A stretch of 12,965 bases of DNA from Alphaproteobacteria bacterium. GTDB lineage: Bacteria > Pseudomonadota > Alphaproteobacteria > Puniceispirillales > UBA1172. The position numbers and the translations under genes were made by a program. The notes below the pieces were generated by a model. The model had not been told where the DNA came from. It worked only from the letters and a program-made list of their open reading frames with translations, and searched no databases. How positions within the stretch are numbered: the first letter of the stretch is position 1; the number at the start of each line of letters is the position of its first letter. Below are positions 1 through 7,179 of this stretch, one piece after another. Location: positions 1 through 12,965 of the forward strand of contig JAGWAQ010000027.1 in NCBI GenBank assembly GCA_021296375.1. Reading direction: 5' to 3'.

Positions 1-1368
1 GAGGATAGCGTTGATGATGGCGCGGGTATTGGCGAGGGAAATCCGCTCCCCCTTGCCGTTCCAGCCGGTGTTGACGAGATAGGCTTTTGCGCCCGCCGCC
101 TGCATGCGGGTTTTCAGCACTTCGGCATATTGCGTCGGGTGGAGGGTCAGGAACGCCGCCCCGAAACAGGCGGAAAACGTCGGCGTCGGTTCCGTGATGC
201 CGCGTTCAGTGCCAGCTACCTTGGCGGTAAAACCCGACAGGAAATGATATTGCGCCTGCTCATCCGTCAGCACGGAGACCGGCGGCAGGACACCGAAAGC
301 GTCCGCCGTCAGGAAGATCACCTTGCTGGCATGGCCACCGCGTGAAATCGGCTCGACAATATTGTCGATATGCTGGATGGGGTAAGACACCCGGGTGTTT
401 TCCGTTAAGGAAACATCAGCAAAATCGATCTTGCCGTCGGCATCCACCACGACGTTTTCAAGCAAGGCATCACGGCGAATGGCGCCGAAGATATCCGGCT
501 CCTTGGCGGGGTCCAGATCGATGGTCTTGGCGTAACAGCCGCCTTCATAGTTAAAGACGCCATCATCATCCCAGCCGTGTTCATCATCCCCGATCAGGCG
601 ACGCGCCGGATCAGCGGAAAGGGTGGTCTTGCCGGTGCCGGAAAGCCCGAAGAACAGCGCGACATCACCGTCATCCCCCATGTTGGCGGAACAATGCATG
701 GAGGCAATGCCCTTTTGCGGAAGCAGGTAGTTCATCACCGCGAACAGGCCCTTCTTCATTTCGCCGCCATACCAGGTGCCCGCGATCAGCTGCATTTTTT
801 CGGTCATGTTAAAGGCGATGAAGGTTTCCGAATTCAGCCCGTGTTTGGCGAAATTCGGGTTGCTGGTTTTCGACGCGTTGACGACGGTGAAATCAGGCGT
901 GAAGTTTTCCATTTCTTCTGCCGTCGGGCGAATAAACATATTGGTGACAAAATGCGCCTGCCACGCCACTTCCATGACAAAACGCACAGCCAGGCGGTTG
1001 TCGGCACTGGCGCCGCAGAACCCGTCGACGACATAGAGTGTCTTGCCGGTCAACTGATCCATGGTGATGGTTTTCAGCTCTGACCAGACTTCAGGCGTGA
1101 TCGGCTTGTTGTCATTCTTGACATCACCGGTCCACCACATGCTGTCGCGGGTGGTGTCATCCATGGTGATGAACTTGTCTTTCGGCGAGCGTCCGGTGTA
1201 TTCGCCGGTCAAGACGTTGATGGCGCCCATTTCCGTCACGATCCCGCGTTCGTTGCCTTGCAGTTCAGGGGCGGTTTCATGGGCGTAGAGCGTGTCGTAA
1301 TCGGGATTGTGATAAATCCGTTCAACATCTGAAATACCGATAGAGGATAAGTATTTGTGAAGATCCAT
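1..1368 (-). CDS. pckA: ATP-dependent phosphoenolpyruvate carboxykinase, C-terminus cut by window edge
   Basis: PckA converts oxaloacetate and ATP to phosphoenolpyruvate, CO2 and ADP, the cytoplasmic entry step of gluconeogenesis. The frame is open from ATG 1368 to base 1 (456 codons, no stop); the E. coli enzyme has about 540 residues, so roughly the last 75-80 are off the window. Visible motifs, numbered from this Met: substrate-binding TGRSPKDKF (58-66, R60), GGEMKKG with metal/substrate lysines K205-K206, MHCSAN with H225, the P-loop GLSGTGKTTLS (241-251), metal-binding GDDEHGW with D261-D262, and ENTRVSYP with R326. The usual active-site set is therefore intact. It is transcribed away from the HD-domain gene, 230 bp from that gene's start. 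Its Shine-Dalgarno is weak. Identity is essentially certain; only the 3' end is unseen. Confidence 0.97.
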   Translation of the reverse strand, partial: MDLHKYLSSIGISDVERIYHNPDYDTLYAHETAPELQGNERGIVTEMGAINVLTGEYTGRSPKDKFITMDDTTRDSMWWTGDVKNDNKPITPEVWSELKTITMDQLTGKTLYVVDGFCGASADNRLAVRFVMEVAWQAHFVTNMFIRPTAEEMENFTPDFTVVNASKTSNPNFAKHGLNSETFIAFNMTEKMQLIAGTWYGGEMKKGLFAVMNYLLPQKGIASMHCSANMGDDGDVALFFGLSGTGKTTLSADPARRLIGDDEHGWDDDGVFNYEGGCYAKTIDLDPAKEPDIFGAIRRDALLENVVVDADGKIDFADVSLTENTRVSYPIQHIDNIVEPISRGGHASKVIFLTADAFGVLPPVSVLTDEQAQYHFLSGFTAKVAGTERGITEPTPTFSACFGAAFLTLHPTQYAEVLKTRMQAAGAKAYLVNTGWNGKGERISLANTRAIINAIL

Positions 1369-1403
1369 TTGCAGGTCCAAGCGTTCAAATAAAAATACAG
1401 GGC

Positions 1404-1432
1404 ACCATAAGAAGGGTATCAGTTTCTGTAAA
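1404..1432 (-). promoter_or_regulatory. predicted sigma-70-type promoter for pckA
   Basis: On the minus strand TTTACA (1432-1427, five of six matches to TTGACA) is followed after exactly 17 bases by TATGGT (1409-1404, four of six matches to TATAAT). Transcription would start near 1397, giving a leader of about 28 bases before the pckA ATG. Position, spacing and orientation fit well. It is a sequence-match prediction, and alphaproteobacterial promoters often deviate from the E. coli consensus. Confidence 0.5.
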
Positions 1433-1588
1433 GATTTTATTAGGCGGTTGAAGGCAAATTGGAGTAATTCCGTCATCAAGCGGCGGTTTTAGCGCAGGAT
1501 ATTAATTGCAATCACGGTTGAATAGTAATTTATCAGAATGCGACTTTATAGTATCACTGAATCAACACAAGATTCTTGCCGCCAATAC

Positions 1589-1593
1589 GGGGA
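1589..1593 (+). promoter_or_regulatory. Shine-Dalgarno deciding the HD-domain gene start
   Basis: GGGGA lies five bases before ATG 1599. The earlier in-frame candidate, TTG 1506, has no comparable purine-rich site before it. This favours the shorter, 201-residue protein. Confidence 0.55.
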
Positions 1594-1598
1594 AAATA

Positions 1599-2204
1599 AT
1601 GGTCGATAAAACAGTTTCGTTCACGCGAATGGATGAAGGCACCTACGAAGATTACCAAATCCTGGCGGAGCTTGAGCACAGTTACCACGCCATGACCGCC
1701 GACCGTATCCTCACCCAGATGGCCTCCCAGGCCGACGATACCTTGAGCGGCTATAAAATCACCCGTCTTGAGCATGGGTTGCAATCCGCCGCCCGTGCCG
1801 AAAACGAAGGCGCTGATATCGATTGGGTGGTGGCGGCGTTGATCCACGATATCGGGGATGGCCTGTCGCCACAGAATCACGACCGGATGGCGGCGGAGAT
1901 CATCCGCCCCTTTGTTCGCGAAGAAGTGTCCTGGGTTGTTGAAAAACACGGTATTTTCCAGATGGTCTATTACGCCCAACATTACGGCTGGGAACAGAAC
2001 AAGCGTGATGAATTCAAGGACAACCCCTATTGGCAGAGTTGCGTTGATTTCTGCGAACGCTGGGACATGCGGTCCTTTGACCCTGATTACCCCACCCCGG
2101 ACCTTGACCATTTCGCCCCCCTCGTGCGGGAGGTGTTTGGCCGCAAAGCCTGGGACGAAAGCCACATGATGCCAGGTGTGGTCAAAGGCATTCCCGCCGC
2201 TTAA
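1599..2204 (+). CDS. HD-domain protein of the PhnZ/TmpB-like diiron oxygenase type
   Basis: This 201-residue soluble protein has a compact HD fold. Characterised relatives PhnZ and TmpB are mixed-valent diiron oxygenases that cleave the C-P bond of 2-amino-1-hydroxyethylphosphonate and its trimethyl analogue; many other HD proteins are phosphohydrolases. All six ligands expected of the PhnZ-type site are present: H59 (RLEHGLQ), H83-D84 (LIHDIGD), H94 (QNHD), H117 (VEKHG) and D156 (CERWDM). The H59-to-H83 spacing of 24 equals H34-to-H58 in PhnZ, as I recall it. The C-terminal NPYW...ERWD segment also resembles that family. The start at 1599 rests on its Shine-Dalgarno. It lies 48 bp before fbp on the same strand and may be cotranscribed with it. 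No phosphonate hydroxylase, transporter or transaminase gene is visible, so the substrate is unknown and a phosphohydrolase role is not excluded. Confidence 0.82.
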   Translation: MVDKTVSFTRMDEGTYEDYQILAELEHSYHAMTADRILTQMASQADDTLSGYKITRLEHGLQSAARAENEGADIDWVVAALIHDIGDGLSPQNHDRMAAEIIRPFVREEVSWVVEKHGIFQMVYYAQHYGWEQNKRDEFKDNPYWQSCVDFCERWDMRSFDPDYPTPDLDHFAPLVREVFGRKAWDESHMMPGVVKGIPAA

Positions 2205-2225
2205 TGGCCTGCATGATGCAAGCCA
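2205..2225. repeat. interrupted palindrome between the HD gene and fbp
   Basis: TGGC-N2-GCAT-N1-ATGC-N2-GCCA forms a 21-base imperfect palindrome immediately after the HD gene stop and 27 bases before the fbp start. As RNA it makes only a short interrupted stem with no T-run directly after it, so it is a poor intrinsic terminator. A protein-binding site is the alternative. It includes a T-N11-A pattern like that of LysR-type sites, but that pattern is common by chance. Confidence 0.35.
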
Positions 2226-2252
2226 TATCAACAATTAGTGAGTTTTAAATAA

Positions 2253-3233
2253 ATGAGTTTACAAGGGTTTCTCTCGGCCTCTGCTGCCGCTGGGCATGCT
2301 GATGATGATCAGGTGAGCATTATTGCGTCGCTCGCCGAAGCGGCAAAATCTATTGACCACCTGGTGCGCCGCAACAGCATTGTTGCCGACCTGGGGACAG
2401 AGACAGGTGGCGCCAATGCCGATGGGGACCATCAAAAAGCTCTTGATGTTAAAGCCGAAGGGTTGATTCTCGAGCATCTCTCCGCCACCAATGCCGCGGC
2501 GCTGTTGTCCGAAGAGCAGGATGACGCCGTTCTGCTTGATCCTGACGGCAGTGTGATCGTCGCTGTTGATCCGCTCGACGGGTCATCCAACATCAGCGTC
2601 AATGTCACGATCGGGACGATTTTCTCGCTTCTGCCCTCACATGGTGATGCCGCTGCCAACACGTTGCAGGCCGGGCGTCATCAGCTGGCGGCGGGGTTCT
2701 TCACCTATGGTCCCCAGACGACCCTTGTCTTGACCTTTGCGGGCGGGGGTGATGTGGCGGGGTTCATTCTCTGTCCAGACAGTGGTGAGTTTATCCGCAG
2801 TGGCGGGGCGCTTTCCGTGCCTGCGGACACGAAAGAATTTGCCGTCAATTCCGCCTACACCAATTACTGGTTCCCGCCGATGAAGCAATGGATGGATGAC
2901 ACGCTGATGGGCAAGTCGGGGCCATGCGAAAAAGATTACCGCATGCGCTGGATCGCCTCACTGGTGGCGGACGGGTGGCGCATTCTCCAGCGTGGCGGCA
3001 TTTTCCTTTATCCCGCGGATCAACGCCCCGGCAATGAAACCGGCCGGTTGCGTCTGGTTTATGAAGCCAACCCCATCGGCTTGCTGATGGAAAGGGCTGG
3101 CGGCATGGCGATTGACGGGGTTAATCCGATCCTTGATCTTGTGCCTGAAAATCTCCATCAGCGGGTGCCGCTGTTCTTTGGCGCGACAAGCGAGGTCAAA
3201 CGGCTCCAGCACCACCATTCATCCGCGGATTGA
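2253..3233 (+). CDS. fbp: fructose-1,6-bisphosphatase class I
   Basis: This enzyme hydrolyses fructose 1,6-bisphosphate to fructose 6-phosphate in gluconeogenesis; Calvin-cycle versions are called CbbF and often also act on sedoheptulose 1,7-bisphosphate. The 326-residue protein is full length for the family. Class I marks are GDHQKALDV (58-66), metal-binding LSEEQD (85-90), DPLDGSSNI (106-114), the 6-phosphate-binding region MRWIASLVAD (231-240) followed by GGIFLYPAD, and YEANPIG with metal ligand E271. LHQRVPLFFG closes the fold. It is not the unrelated class II GlpX type. ATG 2253 has no clear Shine-Dalgarno, only a weak GTGAG, which suggests inefficient initiation or dependence on the upstream gene. 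It sits 48 bp after the HD gene and 204 bp before tkt, which has its own predicted promoter. Confidence 0.95.
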   Translation: MSLQGFLSASAAAGHADDDQVSIIASLAEAAKSIDHLVRRNSIVADLGTETGGANADGDHQKALDVKAEGLILEHLSATNAAALLSEEQDDAVLLDPDGSVIVAVDPLDGSSNISVNVTIGTIFSLLPSHGDAAANTLQAGRHQLAAGFFTYGPQTTLVLTFAGGGDVAGFILCPDSGEFIRSGGALSVPADTKEFAVNSAYTNYWFPPMKQWMDDTLMGKSGPCEKDYRMRWIASLVADGWRILQRGGIFLYPADQRPGNETGRLRLVYEANPIGLLMERAGGMAIDGVNPILDLVPENLHQRVPLFFGATSEVKRLQHHHSSAD

Positions 3234-3377
3234 AGCATCGGCTGATGTTATCCGATTATTGAGGCGGATCATTGGTTGAAGCTTGCGTCAACACTTGGTA
3301 AAAGAAACAACATTCACCTCGTCACGCAATGGGGCATCGGGTGGGGTCGTGAACCCTCATCGAGCACTCTTAAGCCG

Positions 3378-3400
3378 ACGTGATATAAACGACGACACGT
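3378..3400. promoter_or_regulatory. inverted repeat ACGTG-N13-CACGT over the tkt promoter
   Basis: Perfect 5-base half-sites ACGTG (3378-3382) and CACGT (3396-3400) are 18 bases apart centre to centre, just under two helical turns. They bracket the predicted extended -10 and start site of tkt. The geometry suits a dimeric regulator acting as a repressor, but two 5-base arms can arise by chance, and no second copy is seen elsewhere in the window. Confidence 0.3.
3381..3389 (+). promoter_or_regulatory. predicted extended -10 promoter for the tkt operon
   Basis: TGATATAAA contains a TGn extension directly before TATAAA (five of six matches to TATAAT). There is no recognisable -35 at 16-18 bases, which is tolerated in extended -10 promoters. 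Transcription would begin near 3396, leaving a leader of about 40 bases before ATG 3438. Confidence 0.45.
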
Positions 3401-3424
3401 TTTAATATCGAAATTAATGTTGAA

Positions 3425-3431
3425 AGGCAGG
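3425..3431 (+). promoter_or_regulatory. Shine-Dalgarno deciding the tkt start
   Basis: AGGCAGG ends six bases before ATG 3438. The in-frame ATG at 3417 lies upstream of this site, so the start at 3438 is preferred. The protein then begins MSNPASPQ. Confidence 0.6.
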
Positions 3432-3437
3432 CTCCAG

Positions 3438-5429
3438 ATGAGCAACCCGGCTTCACCACAGATGCAAACCCAGATGGCCAATGCCATTCGCTTTCTATCC
3501 ATGGATGCTGTTCAGGCGGCGAATTCTGGCCACCCTGGCATGCCGATGGGCATGGCTGATGTGGCGACGGTGCTGTTCTCGGATTTCATCAAGCTGAACC
3601 CCCGGGACCCGAACTGGCCTGACCGGGACCGCTTTGTTCTTTCCGCGGGTCATGGCTCGATGCTGCATTACGCGCTCAATCACCTGCTCGGCTATGCCGA
3701 CATGACGATGGATCAGATTCGCAATTTCCGCCAGATGGGGGCGATCACCGCTGGCCACCCTGAATACGGCATGGCGACGGGAATCGAAACCACCACCGGT
3801 CCTTTGGGGCAAGGGCTGGCGACCTCTGTTGGCATGGCCTTGGCTGAACGCATCATGGCGGCGCGTTTTGGCGCCAATCTTGTTGATCACCGCACCTGGG
3901 TGATCGCCGGTGATGGCTGTCTTCAGGAAGGCATCAGCCACGAGGCGATTGACCTTGCGGGGCATCTCAAGCTCGGGCGGTTGACGGTGCTGTGGGACGA
4001 CAACTCCATTTCCATTGATGGCGGGACGGAACTCTCCACCTCAATGAACCAGATCCAGCGTTTCCGCGCCGCGGGCTGGCATGTGCAATCGGTCGATGGC
4101 CATGACCATGACGCCATTCGCGCGGCTATCGCCGCCGCCATGGACAGCCGCAAACCATCCCTGATCGCCTGCAAGACGACCATTGGCTTTGGCGCACCGA
4201 CCCTGGCGGGCACCGCCAAAACCCACGGCGCGCCGCTTGGTGATGATGAAATTGCTGGCGCCCGCAACGCCCTCGGCTGGAACGCTGAGCCGTTCACCAT
4301 CCCCGCTGATGTTGCTGAGGCCTGGTCAATGGCCGCCAAGCGGTCCCTGCCAGCTTATGAAGACTGGGCATCCCGTCATGACGCCTCGCCGAAGAAAAAG
4401 CGGTTTGACGCCGCCATGACCGGCGATATGCCCCCGAAACTGGCCAAGGCGATGAAAGCCTATCGCCAGCAGTTGAAGGCCGATGCCCCGAAACTGGCGA
4501 CACGTCAATCCAGCCAGAAAGCCCTTGAGGTGATCAACGCCGCCACTGACCTGACGGTGGGCGGTTCGGCGGATCTGACCGGCTCCAACCTGACCAAGAC
4601 CGACGCCACCATCCCCGTCACCCCGGGCAAGTTCAAGGGCCGCTATGTCCATTACGGCATCCGCGAGCATGGCATGTCGGCGGCGATGAACGGCATGGCC
4701 CTGCACGGCGGGCTGGTGCCTTATGGCGGCACGTTTATGGTGTTCACCGATTACGCCCGCGGGGCCATGCGCCTGTCGGCGCTGATGAAACAGCGGGTGA
4801 TCTATGTCATGACCCATGATTCCATCGGCCTTGGCGAAGACGGCCCGACCCACCAGCCTGTCGAACATCTGGCGATGCTGCGCGCCACCCCGAACACCTT
4901 TGTGTTCCGCCCGGGTGATGCTGTTGAAGTGGCGGAAGCCTGGGAAGCGGCGCTGATGATCAAGGACGCGCCATCGGTGCTGGCCTTGTCCCGCCAGGGC
5001 ACCCCCACCTTGCGGGCGGAAAAATCCAACGACAACCTGACGGTCAAGGGCGGTTATGTCCTGCGTGAAGCGGCTGGCCCCCGTGACGTGACCATCATGG
5101 CGACCGGCACGGAGCTTGCGCTTGCGGTGGCGGCGGCAGATGAGCTGAAGGAGAAATACGCGCTTCATGCGGCGGTGGTTTCCCTGCCATGCTGGGAGCT
5201 GTTTGAGCAGCAGGACGCGGCCTATAAAGCGTCTGTTCTCGGGGATGCGCCGCGCCTTGCCGTGGAAGCCGCCAGCGGCTTTGGCTGGGAACGCTATCTT
5301 GGCGAGAACGGCGGCTTTATCGGCATGGACAGTTTTGGCGAATCCGCACCTGCGCCAGCGCTTTATGAGCATTTTAACATCACCGCTGAGGCGATCACCG
5401 CCAAAGCGGTCAATCTTATTCAATCCTAA
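3438..5429 (+). CDS. tkt: transketolase
   Basis: This thiamine diphosphate enzyme moves two-carbon ketol units between sugar phosphates in the non-oxidative pentose phosphate pathway and the Calvin cycle. The 663 residues match the family length. From ATG 3438: GHPG (H32), GHGS (H72), GPLGQG (121-126), the ThDP/metal motif starting GDG at 158 and ending at N189, KTHGAPLG (H264), GIREHGM with the cofactor-activating glutamate E410, and HDSIGLGEDGPTHQP (460-474). Every family active-site region is present and there is no frameshift. It is the first gene of a tight run, ending 20 bp before gap. Its own predicted promoter and the 204 bp gap after fbp suggest separate control from fbp. The same enzyme in autotrophs is called CbbT; nothing here shows whether that role applies. 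Confidence 0.97.
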   Translation: MSNPASPQMQTQMANAIRFLSMDAVQAANSGHPGMPMGMADVATVLFSDFIKLNPRDPNWPDRDRFVLSAGHGSMLHYALNHLLGYADMTMDQIRNFRQMGAITAGHPEYGMATGIETTTGPLGQGLATSVGMALAERIMAARFGANLVDHRTWVIAGDGCLQEGISHEAIDLAGHLKLGRLTVLWDDNSISIDGGTELSTSMNQIQRFRAAGWHVQSVDGHDHDAIRAAIAAAMDSRKPSLIACKTTIGFGAPTLAGTAKTHGAPLGDDEIAGARNALGWNAEPFTIPADVAEAWSMAAKRSLPAYEDWASRHDASPKKKRFDAAMTGDMPPKLAKAMKAYRQQLKADAPKLATRQSSQKALEVINAATDLTVGGSADLTGSNLTKTDATIPVTPGKFKGRYVHYGIREHGMSAAMNGMALHGGLVPYGGTFMVFTDYARGAMRLSALMKQRVIYVMTHDSIGLGEDGPTHQPVEHLAMLRATPNTFVFRPGDAVEVAEAWEAALMIKDAPSVLALSRQGTPTLRAEKSNDNLTVKGGYVLREAAGPRDVTIMATGTELALAVAAADELKEKYALHAAVVSLPCWELFEQQDAAYKASVLGDAPRLAVEAASGFGWERYLGENGGFIGMDSFGESAPAPALYEHFNITAEAITAKAVNLIQS

Positions 5430-5436
5430 CGACGAA

Positions 5437-5442
5437 AAGGGG
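5437..5442 (+). promoter_or_regulatory. Shine-Dalgarno before the GTG start of gap
   Basis: AAGGGG lies seven bases before GTG 5450, in the 20-base tkt-gap spacer. It supports GTG as the true start because the protein then begins with the conserved Rossmann segment (INGFGRIGR, residues 7-15). Confidence 0.65.
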
Positions 5443-5449
5443 ACATCAA

Positions 5450-6457
5450 GTGACCATTAAAGTAGCCATTAACGGGTTCGGGCGCATCGGGCGCAACATT
5501 CTTCGCGGCATCATTGAATCCGGCCGCACTGATATCGAGGTTGTTGCCATCAATGACCTCGGCCCTGTTGAAACCAACGCCCACCTGCTGCGTTACGACA
5601 GTGTCCATGGCAAGTTTCCCGCCAATGTAACGGTTGACGGCGACACGATTGATGTTGGCCGTGGCCCCATCAAGGTGACCGCTATTCGTGACCCGAAGGA
5701 CCTGCCCTGGGGTGAGATGGGGGTTGATATCGCCATGGAATGCACCGGTATTTTCACCGATCGCGACAAGGCGGCGGCGCATCTTGAAAACGGCTCAAAG
5801 CGGGTGCTTGTTTCGGCACCGGCATCGGGCGCTGATCTGACCGTTGTTTATGGCGTTAACCATGATGAACTGACGGCTGATCATACCGTTGTTTCCAACG
5901 CCTCCTGCACCACCAACTGCCTGTCCCCGGTGGCGGCGGTTCTGCACAAGGCGATCGGGATTGAACAAGGTTTCATGACCACCATTCATTCCTATACCGG
6001 TGATCAGCCGGTGCTGGATACCATGCACAAGGACCTTTATCGTGCGCGTGCGGCGGCCTCCAGCATGATCCCCACCACCACCGGCGCGGCGCGTGCCGTG
6101 GGTCTTGTTCTGCCTGACCTGAACGGCAAGCTCGACGGTGTCGCGATGCGTGTTCCGACCCCGAATGTTTCTGTGGTTGACCTCAAGTTCACCACCAGCC
6201 GCGCCACCAGCGTTGAGGAAATCAACAGCCTGATCCGTGAAGCGGCGGATGGCCCGATGAACGGCGTTCTGGGCTATACCGACGAGCCGCTGGTGTCTTC
6301 GGACTTTAACCACGATCCGCGTTCGTCCATTTTCCACATGGACCAGACCAAGGTGATGGAAGGCGGCCTGTGCCGCATCATGACCTGGTATGACAACGAA
6401 TGGGGTTTCTCCAACCGCATGGCTGACACGGCTGTTGCCATGGGCAAACTGCTCTAG
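5450..6457 (+). CDS. gap: type I glyceraldehyde-3-phosphate dehydrogenase, NAD-type
   Basis: This tetrameric cytoplasmic enzyme interconverts glyceraldehyde 3-phosphate and 1,3-bisphosphoglycerate. The 335-residue length is typical. The Rossmann dinucleotide site NGFGRIGR is at 8-15. INDL places Asp36 at the end of beta-2, the residue that usually favours NAD over NADP. Catalytic Cys153 lies in SNASCTTNCLSP and the paired His180 in TTIHSYTGDQ. WYDNEWGFSNRM closes the catalytic domain. Translation starts at GTG with a strong Shine-Dalgarno. It follows tkt by 20 bp and precedes rpe by 9 bp. Many alphaproteobacteria place pgk and fba after gap; here rpe follows, so this is a variant arrangement. 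Confidence 0.97.
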   Translation: MTIKVAINGFGRIGRNILRGIIESGRTDIEVVAINDLGPVETNAHLLRYDSVHGKFPANVTVDGDTIDVGRGPIKVTAIRDPKDLPWGEMGVDIAMECTGIFTDRDKAAAHLENGSKRVLVSAPASGADLTVVYGVNHDELTADHTVVSNASCTTNCLSPVAAVLHKAIGIEQGFMTTIHSYTGDQPVLDTMHKDLYRARAAASSMIPTTTGAARAVGLVLPDLNGKLDGVAMRVPTPNVSVVDLKFTTSRATSVEEINSLIREAADGPMNGVLGYTDEPLVSSDFNHDPRSSIFHMDQTKVMEGGLCRIMTWYDNEWGFSNRMADTAVAMGKLL

Positions 6458-6466
6458 GGAAAACCG

Positions 6467-7147
6467 ATGACCACACGTCCACTCCGCATCGCGCCGTCTA
6501 TTCTTTCTGCTGATTTCTCTCGCCTTGGTGATGAGGTTGCGGCAATTGACGCGGCGGGTGCGGACTGGGTGCATCTTGATGTGATGGATGGGGATTTCGT
6601 TCCCAACATCACCTTTGGCCCGCCGGTGATCCGTGATTTGCGGTCGCGCAGCTCAAAATGCTTTGATGCTCATTTGATGATCAGCACCCCTGATCCCTAC
6701 ATCAATGATTTCAAATCCGCCGGGGCTGAGATCATCACCGTTCACGCCGAAGTCACCAAGCATCTGGACCGCTCGCTGGCGGCTATTCGTGATGCCGGGG
6801 TCAAGGCCGGGGTTGCGCTCAACCCTCATACGCCGGTCGATGGTATTGCCCATGTGCTGGACCGCCTTGATTTGATTCTGCTGATGACGGTTAACCCCGG
6901 CTTTGGTGGCCAGAAGTTTATCGACGCGGTGGTGCCCAAAATCGCCGTGGTGAAAGCCATGGTCGGCGACCGCGATATTGATATTGAGGTCGATGGCGGC
7001 ATCACCGTTGAAACCGCCCCGAAAGTTGTTGCCGCTGGTGCCAATGTGTTGGTGGCGGGGTCAGCTGTATTCGGTGATCGCAACCCCGACCATTACGCCG
7101 AAAATATTGCGGCGATCCGTGCGGCGGCATTATCCGCACAATCTTAA
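6467..7147 (+). CDS. rpe: ribulose-phosphate 3-epimerase
   Basis: Rpe interconverts D-ribulose 5-phosphate and D-xylulose 5-phosphate, supplying transketolase. The 226-residue TIM barrel carries the family marks in order: APSILSADFS (9-18), HLDVMDGDFVPN with H37 and catalytic D39, DAHLM with metal ligand H69, NPGFGGQKF (143-151), and DIEVDGGI with second catalytic Asp D176, followed by the phosphate loop VAGSAVF (196-202). The Shine-Dalgarno AGGGA (6456-6460) overlaps the gap stop codon and lies six bases before ATG 6467, so the two genes are almost certainly cotranscribed. The direct tkt partnership makes functional sense. It is CbbE in autotrophs. Confidence 0.97.
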   Translation: MTTRPLRIAPSILSADFSRLGDEVAAIDAAGADWVHLDVMDGDFVPNITFGPPVIRDLRSRSSKCFDAHLMISTPDPYINDFKSAGAEIITVHAEVTKHLDRSLAAIRDAGVKAGVALNPHTPVDGIAHVLDRLDLILLMTVNPGFGGQKFIDAVVPKIAVVKAMVGDRDIDIEVDGGITVETAPKVVAAGANVLVAGSAVFGDRNPDHYAENIAAIRAAALSAQS

Positions 7148-7179
7148 GTTACTTGCGCTCTGTTTAGAGGATCAAACCT

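Larger units (their letters stand above)
1369..1598. other. divergent intergenic region between pckA and the HD-domain gene
   Basis: This A/T-richer stretch of 230 bases separates two divergent genes and must hold both promoters. The pckA promoter is listed separately. For the plus-strand gene the best -10 candidate is TATAGT at 1547-1552 (five of six matches), but no convincing -35 lies 16-18 bases upstream. The plus-strand HD frame is open back to a TTG at 1506; those codons look noncoding because of their A/T-rich content and because a better start lies at 1599. I see no RNA gene or strong hairpin. Confidence 0.5.

Noticed and set aside
577..1083. 168-codon plus-strand frame opposite pckA
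   Set aside because: The minus strand encodes all PckA motifs across this stretch without a break.
1506..1598. TTG start giving the HD protein 31 extra N-terminal residues
   Set aside because: No Shine-Dalgarno before it, the extra codons are A/T-rich unlike the rest of the gene, and ATG 1599 has GGGGA five bases upstream.
1554..2234. 226-codon minus-strand frame opposite the HD gene
   Set aside because: The plus strand carries the HD metal-ligand pattern; the antisense frame shows no recognisable family or ribosome site.
3234..3300. Intrinsic terminator after fbp
   Set aside because: The region has only a weak TCCG/CGGA pairing with a ten-base loop and no T-run after it.
4326..5423. 365-codon open frame on the minus strand inside tkt
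   Set aside because: It lies wholly antisense to a clearly conserved transketolase, is His/Arg/Gly-rich, matches no known protein pattern, and arises from the codon bias of tkt.
5795..6574. 259-codon minus-strand frame opposite gap and rpe
   Set aside because: It crosses the junction of two well-conserved genes and is an Arg/His/Gly-rich shadow.
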